A stretch of 64,000 bases of DNA from Gammaproteobacteria bacterium (GTDB lineage: Bacteria; Pseudomonadota; Gammaproteobacteria; Granulosicoccales; Granulosicoccaceae), in assembly GCA_002746645.1 (NCBI GenBank), contig PDPU01000028.1, positions 62,001 to 126,000 of the forward strand, in the 5' to 3' direction. The notes under the pieces were generated by a model. That model was not told the origin of the DNA. It worked only from the letters and a program-made list of their open reading frames with translations, and ran no database searches. Below are positions 1-8,396 of the stretch, piece after piece; the first letter of the stretch is position 1; every line of letters starts with the position of its first letter. The position numbers were made by a program, and so were the translations under genes.

Positions 1-449
1 TCGTAGTTCGGGATGAAATCGACGGTTTCCTTGTCGATGTCGGAGAGAAGCTCGCGCGTGAGCTTCTCCATGCGCACCTCGGTGTAACGCATGGCCGCGG
101 GTGGATCGCCATCGACCGAACCGAAGTTGCCCTGACCGTCGATGAGCATGTAGCGCATGCTGAAGGGCTGCGCCATGCGCACCATGGAGTCGTAGATGGC
201 AGAATCGCCGTGTGGGTGATACTTACCCATGACGTCACCGACCACGCGCGCCGATTTCCGGTACGGACGGTTCCAGTCATAATTCTGCTCGTGCATGGCG
301 TAGAGAATGCGCCGGTGCACGGGTTTCAGGCCATCGCGAACGTCGGGCAAGGCGCGCGACACGATGACGCTCATGGCATAGTCGAGGAAGGACTGCCGCA
401 TCTCGTCTTCGAGATTGATCGGCAGGATTTCTTTGGCAAAATCAGACAT
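1..449 (-). CDS. gyrA: DNA gyrase subunit A, N-terminal part (cut by window edge)
   Basis: This is the breakage-reunion subunit of DNA gyrase, which with GyrB introduces negative supercoils into DNA. Only about 149 N-terminal codons lie inside the window. The start is the ATG at 449, giving [10 protein letters not shown]. The catalytic tyrosine is Y122, within AAMRYTE. The quinolone-determining stretch [11 protein letters not shown] keeps Ser83 and Asp87 in Escherichia coli numbering, which is the quinolone-sensitive state. The gene is read divergently from ubiG, with 69 bp between them. The paralogous parC gene lies about 15 kb away. Confidence 0.97.
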   Translation of the reverse strand, partial: MSDFAKEILPINLEDEMRQSFLDYAMSVIVSRALPDVRDGLKPVHRRILYAMHEQNYDWNRPYRKSARVVGDVMGKYHPHGDSAIYDSMVRMAQPFSMRYMLIDGQGNFGSVDGDPPAAMRYTEVRMEKLTRELLSDIDKETVDFIPNY

Positions 450-518
450 GCAGGACGGTCGATTCCGGGGCCGTTACAACAGGCCACATAGGCTATTGAT
501 TAACCGATCGATTGTACC

Positions 519-1325
519 ATGACTGCAAATACTCCCACCGACAACGATGCCGACCTGAAAAGCCGGCCTGACGCGGCCGCGACTGACCGCGCCAACCATG
601 CCACGGCCCATCCCGAGCCAGCCTCCGACATCAACGCCGACCCCGTGGAAATCGGCAAGTTCGATCAGGGCGTCGAGCACTGGTGGGATCTCGAGGGCGA
701 ATTCGCACCGTTGCACCGCATCAACCCCTTGCGGCTTGAATGGGTGGCAAAGCATGCCGGTGGCCTTGACGGCAAGCGGGTGCTCGACATCGGCTGTGGC
801 GGCGGCATGTTCGCCGAAGCGATGGCCAGCCTCGGCGCGGAGGTCACCGGCATCGACCTCGCCACCGGAGCCATCGAGGCAGCACGGTTGCATGCGCTCG
901 ACAGCGGCCTCGACATCGACTACCGCGAGATGCCGGCAGAAGCGCTCGCGTCCGAGGCACCCGCAAGCTTCGATGTGGTCACCTGTCTCGAACTGCTCGA
1001 ACACGTACCCGACCCCGGCTCGATCGTGACAGCGGCGGCAACGCTCGCAAAGCCGGGCGCTCCGGTGTACTTCTCCACCCTGAACCGCAACCCGAAATCC
1101 TGGCTGTTCGCCATTGTCGGTGCCGAGCACGTGCTGCGCATCCTGCCGCGCGGCACGCACGACTGGCGGAAGTTCATCAAGCCCGCGGAACTCGATCAGC
1201 ACTGCCGCGCCGCGGGACTCACGCTCGACGCGATGACGGGACTTCACTACAACCCCCTGAAGGACGCGTATCACCTCGGGCCCGGCGTGGACGTGAACTA
1301 CATGGTGGCGACCTTCAAGCGCTGA
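519..1325 (+). CDS. ubiG: Ubiquinone biosynthesis O-methyltransferase UbiG
   Basis: UbiG catalyses both O-methylation steps of ubiquinone synthesis with S-adenosylmethionine. SAM motif I (VLDIGCGGG) is at residues 88-96, followed by an acidic loop ending in TGID. The family region begins near residue 43, at VEIGKFDQ. The first 40 or so residues are a hydrophilic Asp/Ala-rich extension, so the 268-residue protein is longer than the usual 240 or so. No Shine-Dalgarno sequence precedes the ATG, and no obvious downstream start would remove the extension. The neighbourhood with gyrA and a YciK-like gene is typical of gammaproteobacteria, except that the mupP phosphatase gene often found there is absent. 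Confidence 0.95.
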   Translation: MTANTPTDNDADLKSRPDAAATDRANHATAHPEPASDINADPVEIGKFDQGVEHWWDLEGEFAPLHRINPLRLEWVAKHAGGLDGKRVLDIGCGGGMFAEAMASLGAEVTGIDLATGAIEAARLHALDSGLDIDYREMPAEALASEAPASFDVVTCLELLEHVPDPGSIVTAAATLAKPGAPVYFSTLNRNPKSWLFAIVGAEHVLRILPRGTHDWRKFIKPAELDQHCRAAGLTLDAMTGLHYNPLKDAYHLGPGVDVNYMVATFKR

Positions 1326-1330
1326 AACAG

Positions 1331-1380
1331 CCCGCACCAGCCCGACCGGCCCGCACCGGCCTGCACCGGCCTGCACCGGC
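1331..1380. repeat. Degenerate 10-bp tandem repeat after ubiG
   Basis: About five GC-rich decamers follow the ubiG stop codon. The last three read ccgcaccggc, ctgcaccggc and ctgcaccggc, and the first two are degenerate. The array fills most of the ubiG to SDR gap and shows no start codon or ribosome site. Its role is unknown; it may be replication slippage. Confidence 0.8.
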
Positions 1381-1410
1381 CATCGAATTCCACAACACCA
1401 GTCAAAGCAG

Positions 1411-2181
1411 ATGAACATCGAGGCTACACCGGACATTCGTGACTTCCGCCCTGCCCGCGAGGAACTGCCAGGACGCACCATTGCGATCACGGGCGCGACG
1501 GGCGGACTCGGCACCGCGCTCGCACGCTACTGCGCCGAAGCCGGCGCAACACTTGTGCTGATCGGACGCAACGAGGAAAAACTCGAAAAGCTCTACGACG
1601 TGGTCGATTCACTCGGCAAGGCCACGCCCGCAATGCTGCCGCTCGAACAGGACAAGGCCGGCGAAGCCGCCTGTGCCGAGGCAGCCTCGCTCATTGCCAG
1701 CGAGATCGGCGGGCTCGACATGCTCGTGCACACGGCCAGCGACGGCGGTGTCATCACCCCGATGGCCAACATCAGCCACGACGACTGGATGCGCATCATG
1801 CAGGTCAACCTCGGCAGCGCGCGGCTGCTGACGCTCGCACTGCTGCCGCTGCTGAAGGACTCGACGACGGCCAGCGTGAGCTTTCTTCTCGATGACCGTC
1901 GCAAGGCCTACTGGGGCGCCTACGGCGTGTCGAAAGCCGCGCTCGTGGCGCTGCTCGAGATTCTCGCCGACGAGTACGACACCCCCGATGCGAGCGGCGC
2001 ACCGGCGATCTCCATCAACGGCTATCGGCCCGGACCGATGCGCACGCGTTTTCGGAGAGCGCGCTTTCCGGGCGAACTCGAAGAGGAAGCGCCGCTGCCG
2101 ATCGAGCGGCTCGGCCCCTTGCTCTGGCTCATGACGCGTCAGCAGCGGGCGCTGACCGGGGCGGTGCTGAGCGCAACATGA
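1411..2181 (+). CDS. YciK-type short-chain dehydrogenase/reductase
   Basis: This 256-residue Rossmann-fold oxidoreductase is in the position YciK occupies beside ubiG in many gammaproteobacteria. The cofactor motif TGATGGLG is at residues 27-34 and the catalytic YxxxK is Y171/K175 (YGVSK). The R after the second strand (LIGRNEEKL) suggests NADP(H) preference, which is an inference. The physiological substrate of YciK proteins is not established. Ninety bases, largely repeat, separate it from ubiG. Confidence 0.85.
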   Translation: MNIEATPDIRDFRPAREELPGRTIAITGATGGLGTALARYCAEAGATLVLIGRNEEKLEKLYDVVDSLGKATPAMLPLEQDKAGEAACAEAASLIASEIGGLDMLVHTASDGGVITPMANISHDDWMRIMQVNLGSARLLTLALLPLLKDSTTASVSFLLDDRRKAYWGAYGVSKAALVALLEILADEYDTPDASGAPAISINGYRPGPMRTRFRRARFPGELEEEAPLPIERLGPLLWLMTRQQRALTGAVLSAT

Positions 2182-2212
2182 GGTACATACTGAACGCAAC
2201 ATGAAGTACTGA
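2167..2212. repeat. 23-bp direct duplication spanning the SDR stop codon
   Basis: Two adjacent 23-bp copies, at 2167-2189 and 2190-2212, match at about 19 positions around the core cgcaacatga. The first copy contains the last codons and the TGA (2179-2181) of the reductase gene. The second copy repeats the same end without being translated. Confidence 0.85.
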
Positions 2213-2246
2213 AACTCATGGAAAGACTTGCATGCCGACGGCCGCT

Positions 2247-2555
2247 TCAGACGCGCTCGGCCTTGAAGATGCCGTCGCCCTGCTCGTCAATGATCTGCCG
2301 CCCCTTGACCAGCGAGAAGGCCACCGCCCCGTCGAGCGCGGCGTGGTTGTCGGCGCGGATGAAGCGCACCGATTTCATCTCGCCGTCGATCTCGCGTTCG
2401 ATACGGCCCGCCGTTCGGAACTGGCCGCCTTCCTTGAAGGGCGCCGCGATGATGCGATAGCCCTTGTAGTCTTCGCTCTCGGCATCGGTTGCCGCCATCG
2501 GATCGGTTGCGGCATTGTCTCCACCGCCGAAGAGCTGTTTCAGAAAGCCTGCCAT
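2247..2555 (-). CDS. HlyU-family small protein
   Basis: This 102-residue protein has the HlyU-family pattern: an N-terminal FLKQLFGGG, then YKGYRIIAAP, then F(I)RAD and a C-terminal KGRQIIDEQGD. Vibrio HlyU is a haemolysin activator, but most members of this family are uncharacterised. The start at 2555 is supported by GAGGTAA a few bases upstream. It stands alone between a rightward reductase gene and a leftward lipoprotein gene. Confidence 0.75.
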   Translation of the reverse strand: MAGFLKQLFGGGDNAATDPMAATDAESEDYKGYRIIAAPFKEGGQFRTAGRIEREIDGEMKSVRFIRADNHAALDGAVAFSLVKGRQIIDEQGDGIFKAERV

Positions 2556-2675
2556 GGCAGTTACCTCGTGAATTCGACAGCGAACATCCTACCAATGGCC
2601 GTCGCGCTGCACCAACGCCCGCGCATGTCCACCTGCCCGCGCAATGCGCCGAGCCCGAGTCCAGACGATACCAGG

Positions 2676-3317
2676 CTACCAGCCCAGCAACCTGCCCCAG
2701 AAACCGGGTTTGAGATCCTCGCGACACGCCGCGTATTGCTCGGCATAGCGCTGGGACTGGATCTGAACCCCTCTGGCGACCTTGTCGAGCCAGGGTTTGC
2801 CGTGATGGCTCCCTCCGGCATAACCCGCCACGCCTTCGTGATAGTTGATGTACAGCGAATACCCGTCATGCCGGGGGATGCCGTTGCGACGCGCGGCCTC
2901 GCCCGTGTACCAGAAGATGAAATCCAGCGCATCGGCGAACTTGCGCCGATCCCGCCAGGGCTCGTTTCGCGCCCTCACATACGCCGCCCAGGTGCTGTTG
3001 ACCGCCTGGGCATAGCCAAAGGCGGAACTCGGCCGACGCCACGGGATGAATCCCAGCAGCTTCCTCCGCGGTGGGCGGGCACGCGAACGGAAGGCCGACT
3101 CCTGCTCCATGATGGCAAGCGGGATGTGCATCGGCGCTCCCCATTTCTTCTCCAGACGCACCGCCGCCTTGTGCCAGCCGCGCTTCTCCTTGAAGATCGA
3201 GCAGACATCGGTGGTATTGCGAGGCGGTGCGGTCGCACAGGCGCTGGTCAGCAGGGCGAGCAGCAGCAACGGCAACACCGCCGAGCGGGGTGGTCGGAAT
3301 CCGACGGTTCTGATCAT
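2676..3317 (-). CDS. Lipoprotein with lysozyme-like (SLT transglycosylase) domain
   Basis: This is a predicted outer-membrane lipoprotein. A hydrophobic leader ends in the lipobox LLTSAC. The mature part resembles soluble lytic transglycosylase domains: an IMEQESAF segment carries the likely catalytic Glu, followed by SSAFGYAQA and INYHEGVAGY motifs. It should cleave or bind peptidoglycan in the periplasm. I chose the ATG at 3317; an in-frame ATG at 3329 adds four residues, and neither has a clear ribosome site. An upstream extension of the open frame beyond 3329 is Arg/Cys-rich and unlikely to be coding. Confidence 0.8.
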   Translation of the reverse strand: MIRTVGFRPPRSAVLPLLLLALLTSACATAPPRNTTDVCSIFKEKRGWHKAAVRLEKKWGAPMHIPLAIMEQESAFRSRARPPRRKLLGFIPWRRPSSAFGYAQAVNSTWAAYVRARNEPWRDRRKFADALDFIFWYTGEAARRNGIPRHDGYSLYINYHEGVAGYAGGSHHGKPWLDKVARGVQIQSQRYAEQYAACREDLKPGFWGRLLGW

Positions 3318-3419
3318 GCTCGAGAGCATACCAGGCACAGACCAAGGTCGCCATGGACGACGGCTTTCCATCGGGCGTGAAACTTGCGAGGCAGGGGCAA
3401 CCTCACTACGAGCCCCGTC

Positions 3420-4235
3420 ATGTTCCGTCCCACACACGCACTGTTGTCCTCGTTGCTGCTTCTCGGTTCCTGCACTCACCTGCCCGCATCGAGCGCTGCC
3501 GGAGCGACGACGACGGCAACAACCGCTACACGTGACACCACCGTGATCGAAGCCAGGGCCATGCCCAAGGCTGATGATGGCAGCACGATGGCAAACACCG
3601 AAGGTGCTTCGGCCCTGTCGAGCAGCAGCGAAGCCGGACATGTACTGGCTTCCACCGAACGGGCTTCGTCCGTCGACACTTCGGACATGGACGCCAGCGA
3701 CAACGCACCGAAACCCGGCATTCTCGACGCGCTGCCAGCGCGCTTCGCAACCTTCGATTACGAAGGCCACCGTTGGTTCGGCGATGAATCGGGCGGTTTC
3801 ACGCTCCGCTACGGCAACCGCAGAAAGCACCGCCTCGCCGAAGTCTACGTCTATCCCGTGGCCGAACAGAACGCGAAGCTCGATCATCAGTCACTCGTGC
3901 TCGGCTCGACGCGCGCAAGCATCGAAGCGATCAGCCAGGCGGCCGGCAGCGGCCATTATGCGAACTTCAACCTGGTCAATGCCGCCATGCGCAGCCACGG
4001 CGTTCGCACCGAAGCCCGTGTGCAGGCCACCTACCTGCAACAGAACCTCGCCACCTACACCCTCGTCTACCAGACCGAGCACGAGGGCACGCTCCTGAAG
4101 GTTCGCGTAACCATGCCCGACAACGACGCGAACCGCGACAACGACGAATGGGACGCGTTCGCAAGCTACATGTTCGATCGCATCATCGGCGAGCTTGACG
4201 CGGACGAAACCATCGTCAGCTGGCTCGACGAATAA
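3420..4235 (+). CDS. Lipoprotein of unknown function
   Basis: The ATG at 3420 begins a lipoprotein signal (MFRPTHALLSS, lipobox LLLGSC). About 85 residues of low-complexity Thr/Ala/Ser/Asp linker follow. A folded C-terminal part of about 180 residues starts near FDYEGHRWFGDESGG. I do not recognise the domain. The linker suggests a globular domain held away from the membrane. It is divergent from the lytic-transglycosylase-like gene, so the two share a 100-bp control region. The last codons are duplicated downstream. Confidence 0.75.
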   Translation: MFRPTHALLSSLLLLGSCTHLPASSAAGATTTATTATRDTTVIEARAMPKADDGSTMANTEGASALSSSSEAGHVLASTERASSVDTSDMDASDNAPKPGILDALPARFATFDYEGHRWFGDESGGFTLRYGNRRKHRLAEVYVYPVAEQNAKLDHQSLVLGSTRASIEAISQAAGSGHYANFNLVNAAMRSHGVRTEARVQATYLQQNLATYTLVYQTEHEGTLLKVRVTMPDNDANRDNDEWDAFASYMFDRIIGELDADETIVSWLDE

Positions 4236-4268
4236 GCGCCGGTTCTCGACGACGAACAAGCGCCGGTT
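4224..4268. repeat. Direct duplication spanning the stop codon of the preceding lipoprotein
   Basis: Copy 1 (4224-4244) carries the terminal codons and the TAA of the lipoprotein gene. Copy 2 (4245-4268) repeats it with a 3-bp insertion and with the stop triplet changed to caa. A partial third copy, ctcgatgagg, begins at 4269. This is the second long stop-spanning duplication in the first 5 kb. Confidence 0.85.
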
Positions 4269-4706
4269 CTCGATGAGGTTGCCGGCCCGGACGACGCTGC
4301 GTCATGACGACGTCGGCACGACTGCAACCGACGGTTTCCCGACGCAATCTGCCTTGCCGACTCGGGTAGTGACTGAGAGACATTTCACAGTCACGCCCGG
4401 CGGTGGTTCGGGAATCTGAACGGCTTCACGACTCGGACAAGTTGCAGGGCATGGAGGAGAATCCGGTAATTCCCTGAATTTCAACAAGTTGCCTTTCCCG
4501 GGCAACGGCGTCGTCATTTCGACGGTCATTTTGATTAACATATCTTGTTGTTTTATTTAGTTTTTTCGTAACTTCCCTGGCGGTTTGCATTGCCAGTGGC
4601 AGCTCAGTACAGTGCGCGACAACTTCCTGACGATGAGCAGGAAGAGGCATATCACCACGCCGACCCGGAATCGGCACTGACGCACTTGTTACGGAGAAAA
4701 ACAACA
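4269..4706. other. AT-richer intergenic region, no gene seen
   Basis: About 440 bp without a convincing gene. The stretch around 4520-4572 is strikingly AT-rich for this genome (ttgattaacatatcttg, then a T-rich run) and probably holds the promoter of the outer-membrane protein at 4707. Short inverted repeats (gttgcc/ggcaac at 4489-4506) are too weak to call as a terminator. Confidence 0.5.
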
Positions 4707-5186
4707 ATGACCCGTCGTCTCGCGCAGGCTTCCACCTTGTTCCTGTTCAGCTGTCTGGCATCACTTGCCAAGGCCGAAGATGGCCATCTGGTGTTTCACA
4801 CCTATGCCCATCACTTCAAGAACGCCGATGAACGCAATGACTTCACGCCGGGTATCGGCTGGGAGTACTCGCCATCGAACCGCATCGGCTGGCACGTCGG
4901 CACGCTTTCGGACAGTTTCGGTTACCAGGCCTGGTATGTCGGACTGAACTACGCCACCCGCCCCTTCTTCTTCGGCCGCGTGCGACTGCTGCTCGGCGCC
5001 ACTGCCCTGCACAAGCAATACAAGCTCAACGCCGAACCCGAAACGAAGTTCGTACCGCTGCCCGCGATCGAATTCAAGCTCGGCAACCGCTCCACGCTCA
5101 ACGTCAGCGGCTCACCGGAAGTCGACTACGGCGAGTATGACAACAATGCCGTGATCTTCTTTCAGTACAAGCTCGGCATGCTGTAA
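4707..5186 (+). CDS. Small outer-membrane beta-barrel, possibly PagP-like
   Basis: The protein is about 159 residues. The start at 4707 follows GGAG at 4692 and opens a clean signal peptide (MTRRLAQAS, cleavage near AKAEDG). The mature part alternates aromatic and polar residues and ends in FFQYKLGML, the usual hydrophobic and aromatic C-terminus of outer-membrane barrels. The order of a WxVGL segment, a FVPLPAIEFKLG segment and a YDNNAVIFFQY end recalls the lipid A palmitoyltransferase PagP, but the similarity is weak and the active-site residues are not certain. An in-frame start at 4590 would mask the signal peptide. Confidence 0.55.
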   Translation: MTRRLAQASTLFLFSCLASLAKAEDGHLVFHTYAHHFKNADERNDFTPGIGWEYSPSNRIGWHVGTLSDSFGYQAWYVGLNYATRPFFFGRVRLLLGATALHKQYKLNAEPETKFVPLPAIEFKLGNRSTLNVSGSPEVDYGEYDNNAVIFFQYKLGML

Positions 5187-5224
5187 CCAGCAACAGCATT
5201 ACGTTGTCCCATGGCTACCCCTTT

Positions 5225-5257
5225 CGGCTGGTTCTCGTGACCAGCCGTGTTTTTTTT
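5225..5257 (+). terminator. Rho-independent terminator
   Basis: The perfect 8-bp stem CGGCTGGT / ACCAGCCG (5225-5232 and 5240-5247) has a 7-base loop and is followed by a run of eight or more T from 5250. It lies 38 bases after the beta-barrel gene and just before the end of the convergent prmB gene. Confidence 0.93.
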
Positions 5258-5267
5258 CTGACCGACC

Positions 5268-6152
5268 TCATCGTGCGTTCAGATCCTTGCGATGCAGCAG
5301 GAAGACACCGCCACCTCCCGCCTCGAACGTCAGCCACTGGAAAGGCAGTTCCGGCATCGCCTGCTCGAGCGCCTCGGCACTGTTGCCGACTTCCACCACC
5401 AGCACACCATTGACCGTGAGGTGATTGGCCGCCTCCGCAAGAATCCGCCGGGTGATGTCGAGCCCATCGACCCCGGAGGCAAGCCCGAGCGTCGGCTCAT
5501 GTCGAAACTCGGCGGGCATCGCCGCAAGATCCAGCGCATCCACGTACGGCGGGTTCGAGATGATGAGGTCGAACCGTCCCTGAATGGATGCGAAGAGATC
5601 GCTCTCGACAAGACTCACTCGATCGAGCATGCCGTGCAATGCGACGTTCTCGGCCGCGAGTTCGAGCGCATCGGGCGAAAGATCACTGCCGACCACCTCG
5701 GCATCCATCCGTTGATAGGCGCAGGCAATGGCGATGCAACCGCCACCGGTGCACAGGTCGAGAATCCTCAGGGGATCGCGATCGAGCACCCCGAAGAAGT
5801 CATTGACGATGAATTCCGCAAGCGGCGAGCGCGGCACCAGCGCACGTTCATCGCTCATGAAACGGTGCCCGGCGAACCAGGCGCTGCCGGTGAGGTAGGC
5901 GAGCGGCTTTCTCTCCCGGACGCGCTTCTCGAGGAGCCGATTGCAGCGCTCCGCCGCTTCGGGCGAGAGCCTGGCCCGGTAGTTCGGCTCGAGCACAGGC
6001 GAGAGTTCCGCCGCCACCAGCACCAGCCACGCGGCTTCGTCGATGGCGTTGTCGGTACCATGACCGTAGTAGAGATCACCCGTGCGCAAGGCTTTCGCCA
6101 CGGTGCGGATCGCATCCTCGATGGTGGCATTCTCACGGACGACAGCATTCAT
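5268..6152 (-). CDS. prmB: Ribosomal protein uL3 glutamine N5-methyltransferase PrmB
   Basis: PrmB methylates a conserved Gln of ribosomal protein L3 using SAM. The 294-residue length is normal. The SAM motif DLCTGGGC is at residues 132-139 and the Gln-binding NPPY is at 200-203. The following PAEFRHEPTLGLASG signature separates PrmB from PrmC. The ATG at 6152 lies exactly six bases after a TATACT on this strand and has no ribosome-binding site, so the mRNA may be leaderless. It diverges from the SCO gene with only 20 bp between start codons. Confidence 0.93.
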   Translation of the reverse strand: MNAVVRENATIEDAIRTVAKALRTGDLYYGHGTDNAIDEAAWLVLVAAELSPVLEPNYRARLSPEAAERCNRLLEKRVRERKPLAYLTGSAWFAGHRFMSDERALVPRSPLAEFIVNDFFGVLDRDPLRILDLCTGGGCIAIACAYQRMDAEVVGSDLSPDALELAAENVALHGMLDRVSLVESDLFASIQGRFDLIISNPPYVDALDLAAMPAEFRHEPTLGLASGVDGLDITRRILAEAANHLTVNGVLVVEVGNSAEALEQAMPELPFQWLTFEAGGGGVFLLHRKDLNAR

Positions 6153-6158
6153 GAACGC

Positions 6159-6166
6159 AGTATAAT
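6159..6166. promoter_or_regulatory. Symmetric divergent -10 element between prmB and the SCO gene
   Basis: The 8-mer AGTATAAT reads TATAAT on the plus strand (6161-6166) and TATACT on the minus strand (6164 to 6159). On each strand exactly six bases separate the box from the ATG (6173 for SCO, 6152 for prmB). Transcription starting the usual 6-7 bases past a -10 box would therefore begin at or beside both start codons. No good -35 box was found for either direction. Confidence 0.6.
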
Positions 6167-6172
6167 GGCGCC

Positions 6173-6853
6173 ATGAAAGTCTCGCGCCTTCTTCCCATCA
6201 TTGCCATCGCGGTTATCGGTCTTGCGTTCGGCGTCTTTACCGGCCTGCAGACCCGTCACAGCGGCTCGGGTTCTTCGAGCAAGGGCGCTCTGGAGCCGGC
6301 ACTCGTCGAACTCCAGGACAAACTCGTGAACACACAGGTGTTCCCGGCGGATTTCAAGCGCATTCCGGCCTTCTCGCTCACCAGTGCCGATGGCGAGCCC
6401 ATCGATGAATCGGTGCTTGCCGGTCAATGGAACGTGATGTTCTTCGGCTACACCCACTGCCCCGACGTCTGCCCGATCTCGCTGCACGTGATGAAGCTTG
6501 CCACCGCCGAACTCGAAGCGAATGGTGTGGTCGCACCTCAGGTCGTGTTCGTGACGGTGGATCCGAAGCGCGACACGGCAGAACGCATGAAGGAATATGT
6601 GGGCTACTTCAACGAGGACTTTCTCGGCATCACGGGCGACGAGGCCGCCATCCACGAACTCTCGCGCGAACTCGGCATCGTCTCCGCCGTCACCGCCAAT
6701 GAAGACGACCCCGAAAACTACATCGTCGACCACACGGCCTCGATGCTGGTGGTCGATCCCGAAGGACGCATTCGCGGCAAGCTCAACTCGCCGCATGAAG
6801 TCGAGAACATCGTCAAGGACTACACTGCGCTTACTGGCGCGCTTGGCAGCTGA
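6173..6853 (+). CDS. SCO1/SenC family copper-delivery protein
   Basis: SCO proteins are membrane-anchored thioredoxin-fold proteins that deliver or reduce copper for cytochrome oxidase CuA assembly. An N-terminal membrane helix (residues 5-25) anchors the protein in the periplasm. The copper ligands are present: C96 and C100 in THCPDVC, and His187 in VDHTAS. No Shine-Dalgarno precedes the ATG. The PCuAC gene follows after 51 bp, so the pair probably serves oxidase assembly, although no oxidase genes are in the window. Confidence 0.92.
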   Translation: MKVSRLLPIIAIAVIGLAFGVFTGLQTRHSGSGSSSKGALEPALVELQDKLVNTQVFPADFKRIPAFSLTSADGEPIDESVLAGQWNVMFFGYTHCPDVCPISLHVMKLATAELEANGVVAPQVVFVTVDPKRDTAERMKEYVGYFNEDFLGITGDEAAIHELSRELGIVSAVTANEDDPENYIVDHTASMLVVDPEGRIRGKLNSPHEVENIVKDYTALTGALGS

Positions 6854-6904
6854 ATCCGTGCTGCTGCCAATCATCCGCCTCGCACCGACAGGGTATTTTC
6901 TCCA

Positions 6905-7462
6905 ATGAAATCAAACACCATCCAGCACGCCTTCGCTGCTTCCGCCATCATCCTTGCGATGTTGTTCGGCAGCCCGGCCCACGCCGAAGGGCCAAGCTTC
7001 GACAACATCCGCACCCCCGAGCCCCCCCCGGGTGCCAACGTGGCGGCCGCCTTCTTTGTCGTCAACAACACCAGCGACGAAGACCTCGTGCTCACGGCCG
7101 CCGAAAGCAGCGCCGCCGAGAACACCGAACTGCATCTCACGTCGGTTGTCGACGACGTTGCCAGGATGGAAGAGCAGGCCGAGATCGTCATTCCTGCTGG
7201 TGAATCGCTTGAATTCAAGCACGGCAGTTACCACGTCATGCTCATCGGCCTGATCGACTCGCTGACCGCAGGCGACGAATACTCGCTGACGCTCACGAGC
7301 AGCGCCGGCGACATCGAACTGACGGTGCCGGTGGTGAAGTCGATGGGCATGGGCAAGCCTGCCATGAACAAGGGTCACGACATGCAGGACAGTGACATGC
7401 AGGGCAACGGCGAGATGCCACCTGCCGAGCCCGACGACATGAAGATGCAGGACAGCAACTGA
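6905..7462 (+). CDS. PCuAC-type periplasmic copper chaperone with Met-rich tail
   Basis: The signature H-x10-M-x21-H-x-M is exact: H77, M88, H110 and M112. Such proteins bind Cu(I) in the periplasm and supply cytochrome oxidase. A Sec signal peptide ends near SPAHAEG. After the beta-sandwich domain the last 35 residues form a Met/Asp/His-rich tail (KGHDMQDSDMQG), a plausible second copper site like that of tailed PCuAC proteins. It follows the SCO gene and ends 12 bases before the psd start. Confidence 0.9.
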   Translation: MKSNTIQHAFAASAIILAMLFGSPAHAEGPSFDNIRTPEPPPGANVAAAFFVVNNTSDEDLVLTAAESSAAENTELHLTSVVDDVARMEEQAEIVIPAGESLEFKHGSYHVMLIGLIDSLTAGDEYSLTLTSSAGDIELTVPVVKSMGMGKPAMNKGHDMQDSDMQGNGEMPPAEPDDMKMQDSN

Positions 7463-7474
7463 CAGCCCGCCCAG

Positions 7475-8368
7475 TTGCTGCAGGACAACCTTGGCACGAG
7501 CATCGGCGACAGGCTCAAGACCCTGGCGCTGGTGCCGTTGCCGCATCACGCCATTTCCCGCCTCGTATTCTGGCTGACGCGCCGCCAGAGTCCGCTGGTC
7601 ACACCGGCAATACGGCGGTTCGTGCGCGCTTTTCGCGTCGACATGAACGATGCGGCCGACCCCGAGGTTTCCGCTTACCCGAGCTTCAATGCCTTCTTCA
7701 CCCGCAAGCTCAAGGCCGGTGCAAGACCCATTGCCGAAGGTGCCGACATCGTCGTGAGTGCGGCCGACGGCACCCTGTCCGCCGCAGGCCCGATCGACGC
7801 CGGCACGGTGGTGCAGGCCAAGGGTGTCACCTACTCGCTCGACGCTCTCCTCGCCGATGCTGCCGCCAGCACCTGCTACACCGGCGGCAGCTTCGCCACG
7901 GTTTACCTCTCTCCGCGTGACTACCACCGCCTGCACATGCCACTTGCGGGCACCTTGCTCTCGCAGACACACGTGCCTGGCAGGCTCTTCAGCGTGGCGC
8001 CGCACACCGTGCGCGCCCTGCCGAAGCTCTTCGCCCGGAACGAGCGCGTGGTGGCGGAATTCGCCACCGAACACGGTCGCATGGCGCTGGTGCTCGTCGG
8101 CGCGATCAACGTCGCCGCCATCGAGACCGTCTGGCACGGACTCGTGACACCGCCTGCCGGAAAGGTGGTCAGGCGGATCGACTACACGGGTGACGATGCC
8201 ATCACCCTCGACAAGGGTGCCGAGATGGGACGCTTCAACATGGGATCGACGATCGTGATGGTGTTCGAAAAACCGCTTGCCTGGCGCGAGGGGCTTGCAA
8301 CCGGCAGTGGCGTCAGAATGGGGGAAGCGCTGGCGTCACCGGTTCCGGCATCCTGTCCTCGGACCTGA
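7475..8368 (+). CDS. psd: Phosphatidylserine decarboxylase proenzyme
   Basis: Psd makes phosphatidylethanolamine at the inner membrane. The self-cleavage site is MGST, with Ser258 becoming the pyruvoyl group; most relatives have LGST. The other triad members are the Asp of SAADGTLS and the His of YHRLHMPLAG. The length of 297 is close to the family norm. The frame opens with TTG at 7475, 12 bases after the PCuAC stop; no nearby ATG or GTG would keep the conserved N-terminus, so a TTG start is likely. Confidence 0.92.
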   Translation: MLQDNLGTSIGDRLKTLALVPLPHHAISRLVFWLTRRQSPLVTPAIRRFVRAFRVDMNDAADPEVSAYPSFNAFFTRKLKAGARPIAEGADIVVSAADGTLSAAGPIDAGTVVQAKGVTYSLDALLADAAASTCYTGGSFATVYLSPRDYHRLHMPLAGTLLSQTHVPGRLFSVAPHTVRALPKLFARNERVVAEFATEHGRMALVLVGAINVAAIETVWHGLVTPPAGKVVRRIDYTGDDAITLDKGAEMGRFNMGSTIVMVFEKPLAWREGLATGSGVRMGEALASPVPASCPRT

Positions 8369-8396
8369 TCGGATTTCCCGGTTTCGACTGAATGTC

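Noticed and set aside
474..1514. 346-codon open frame opposite ubiG
   Set aside because: UbiG is intact with its SAM motifs, and the antisense product is Arg/Val/Gly-rich without domains.
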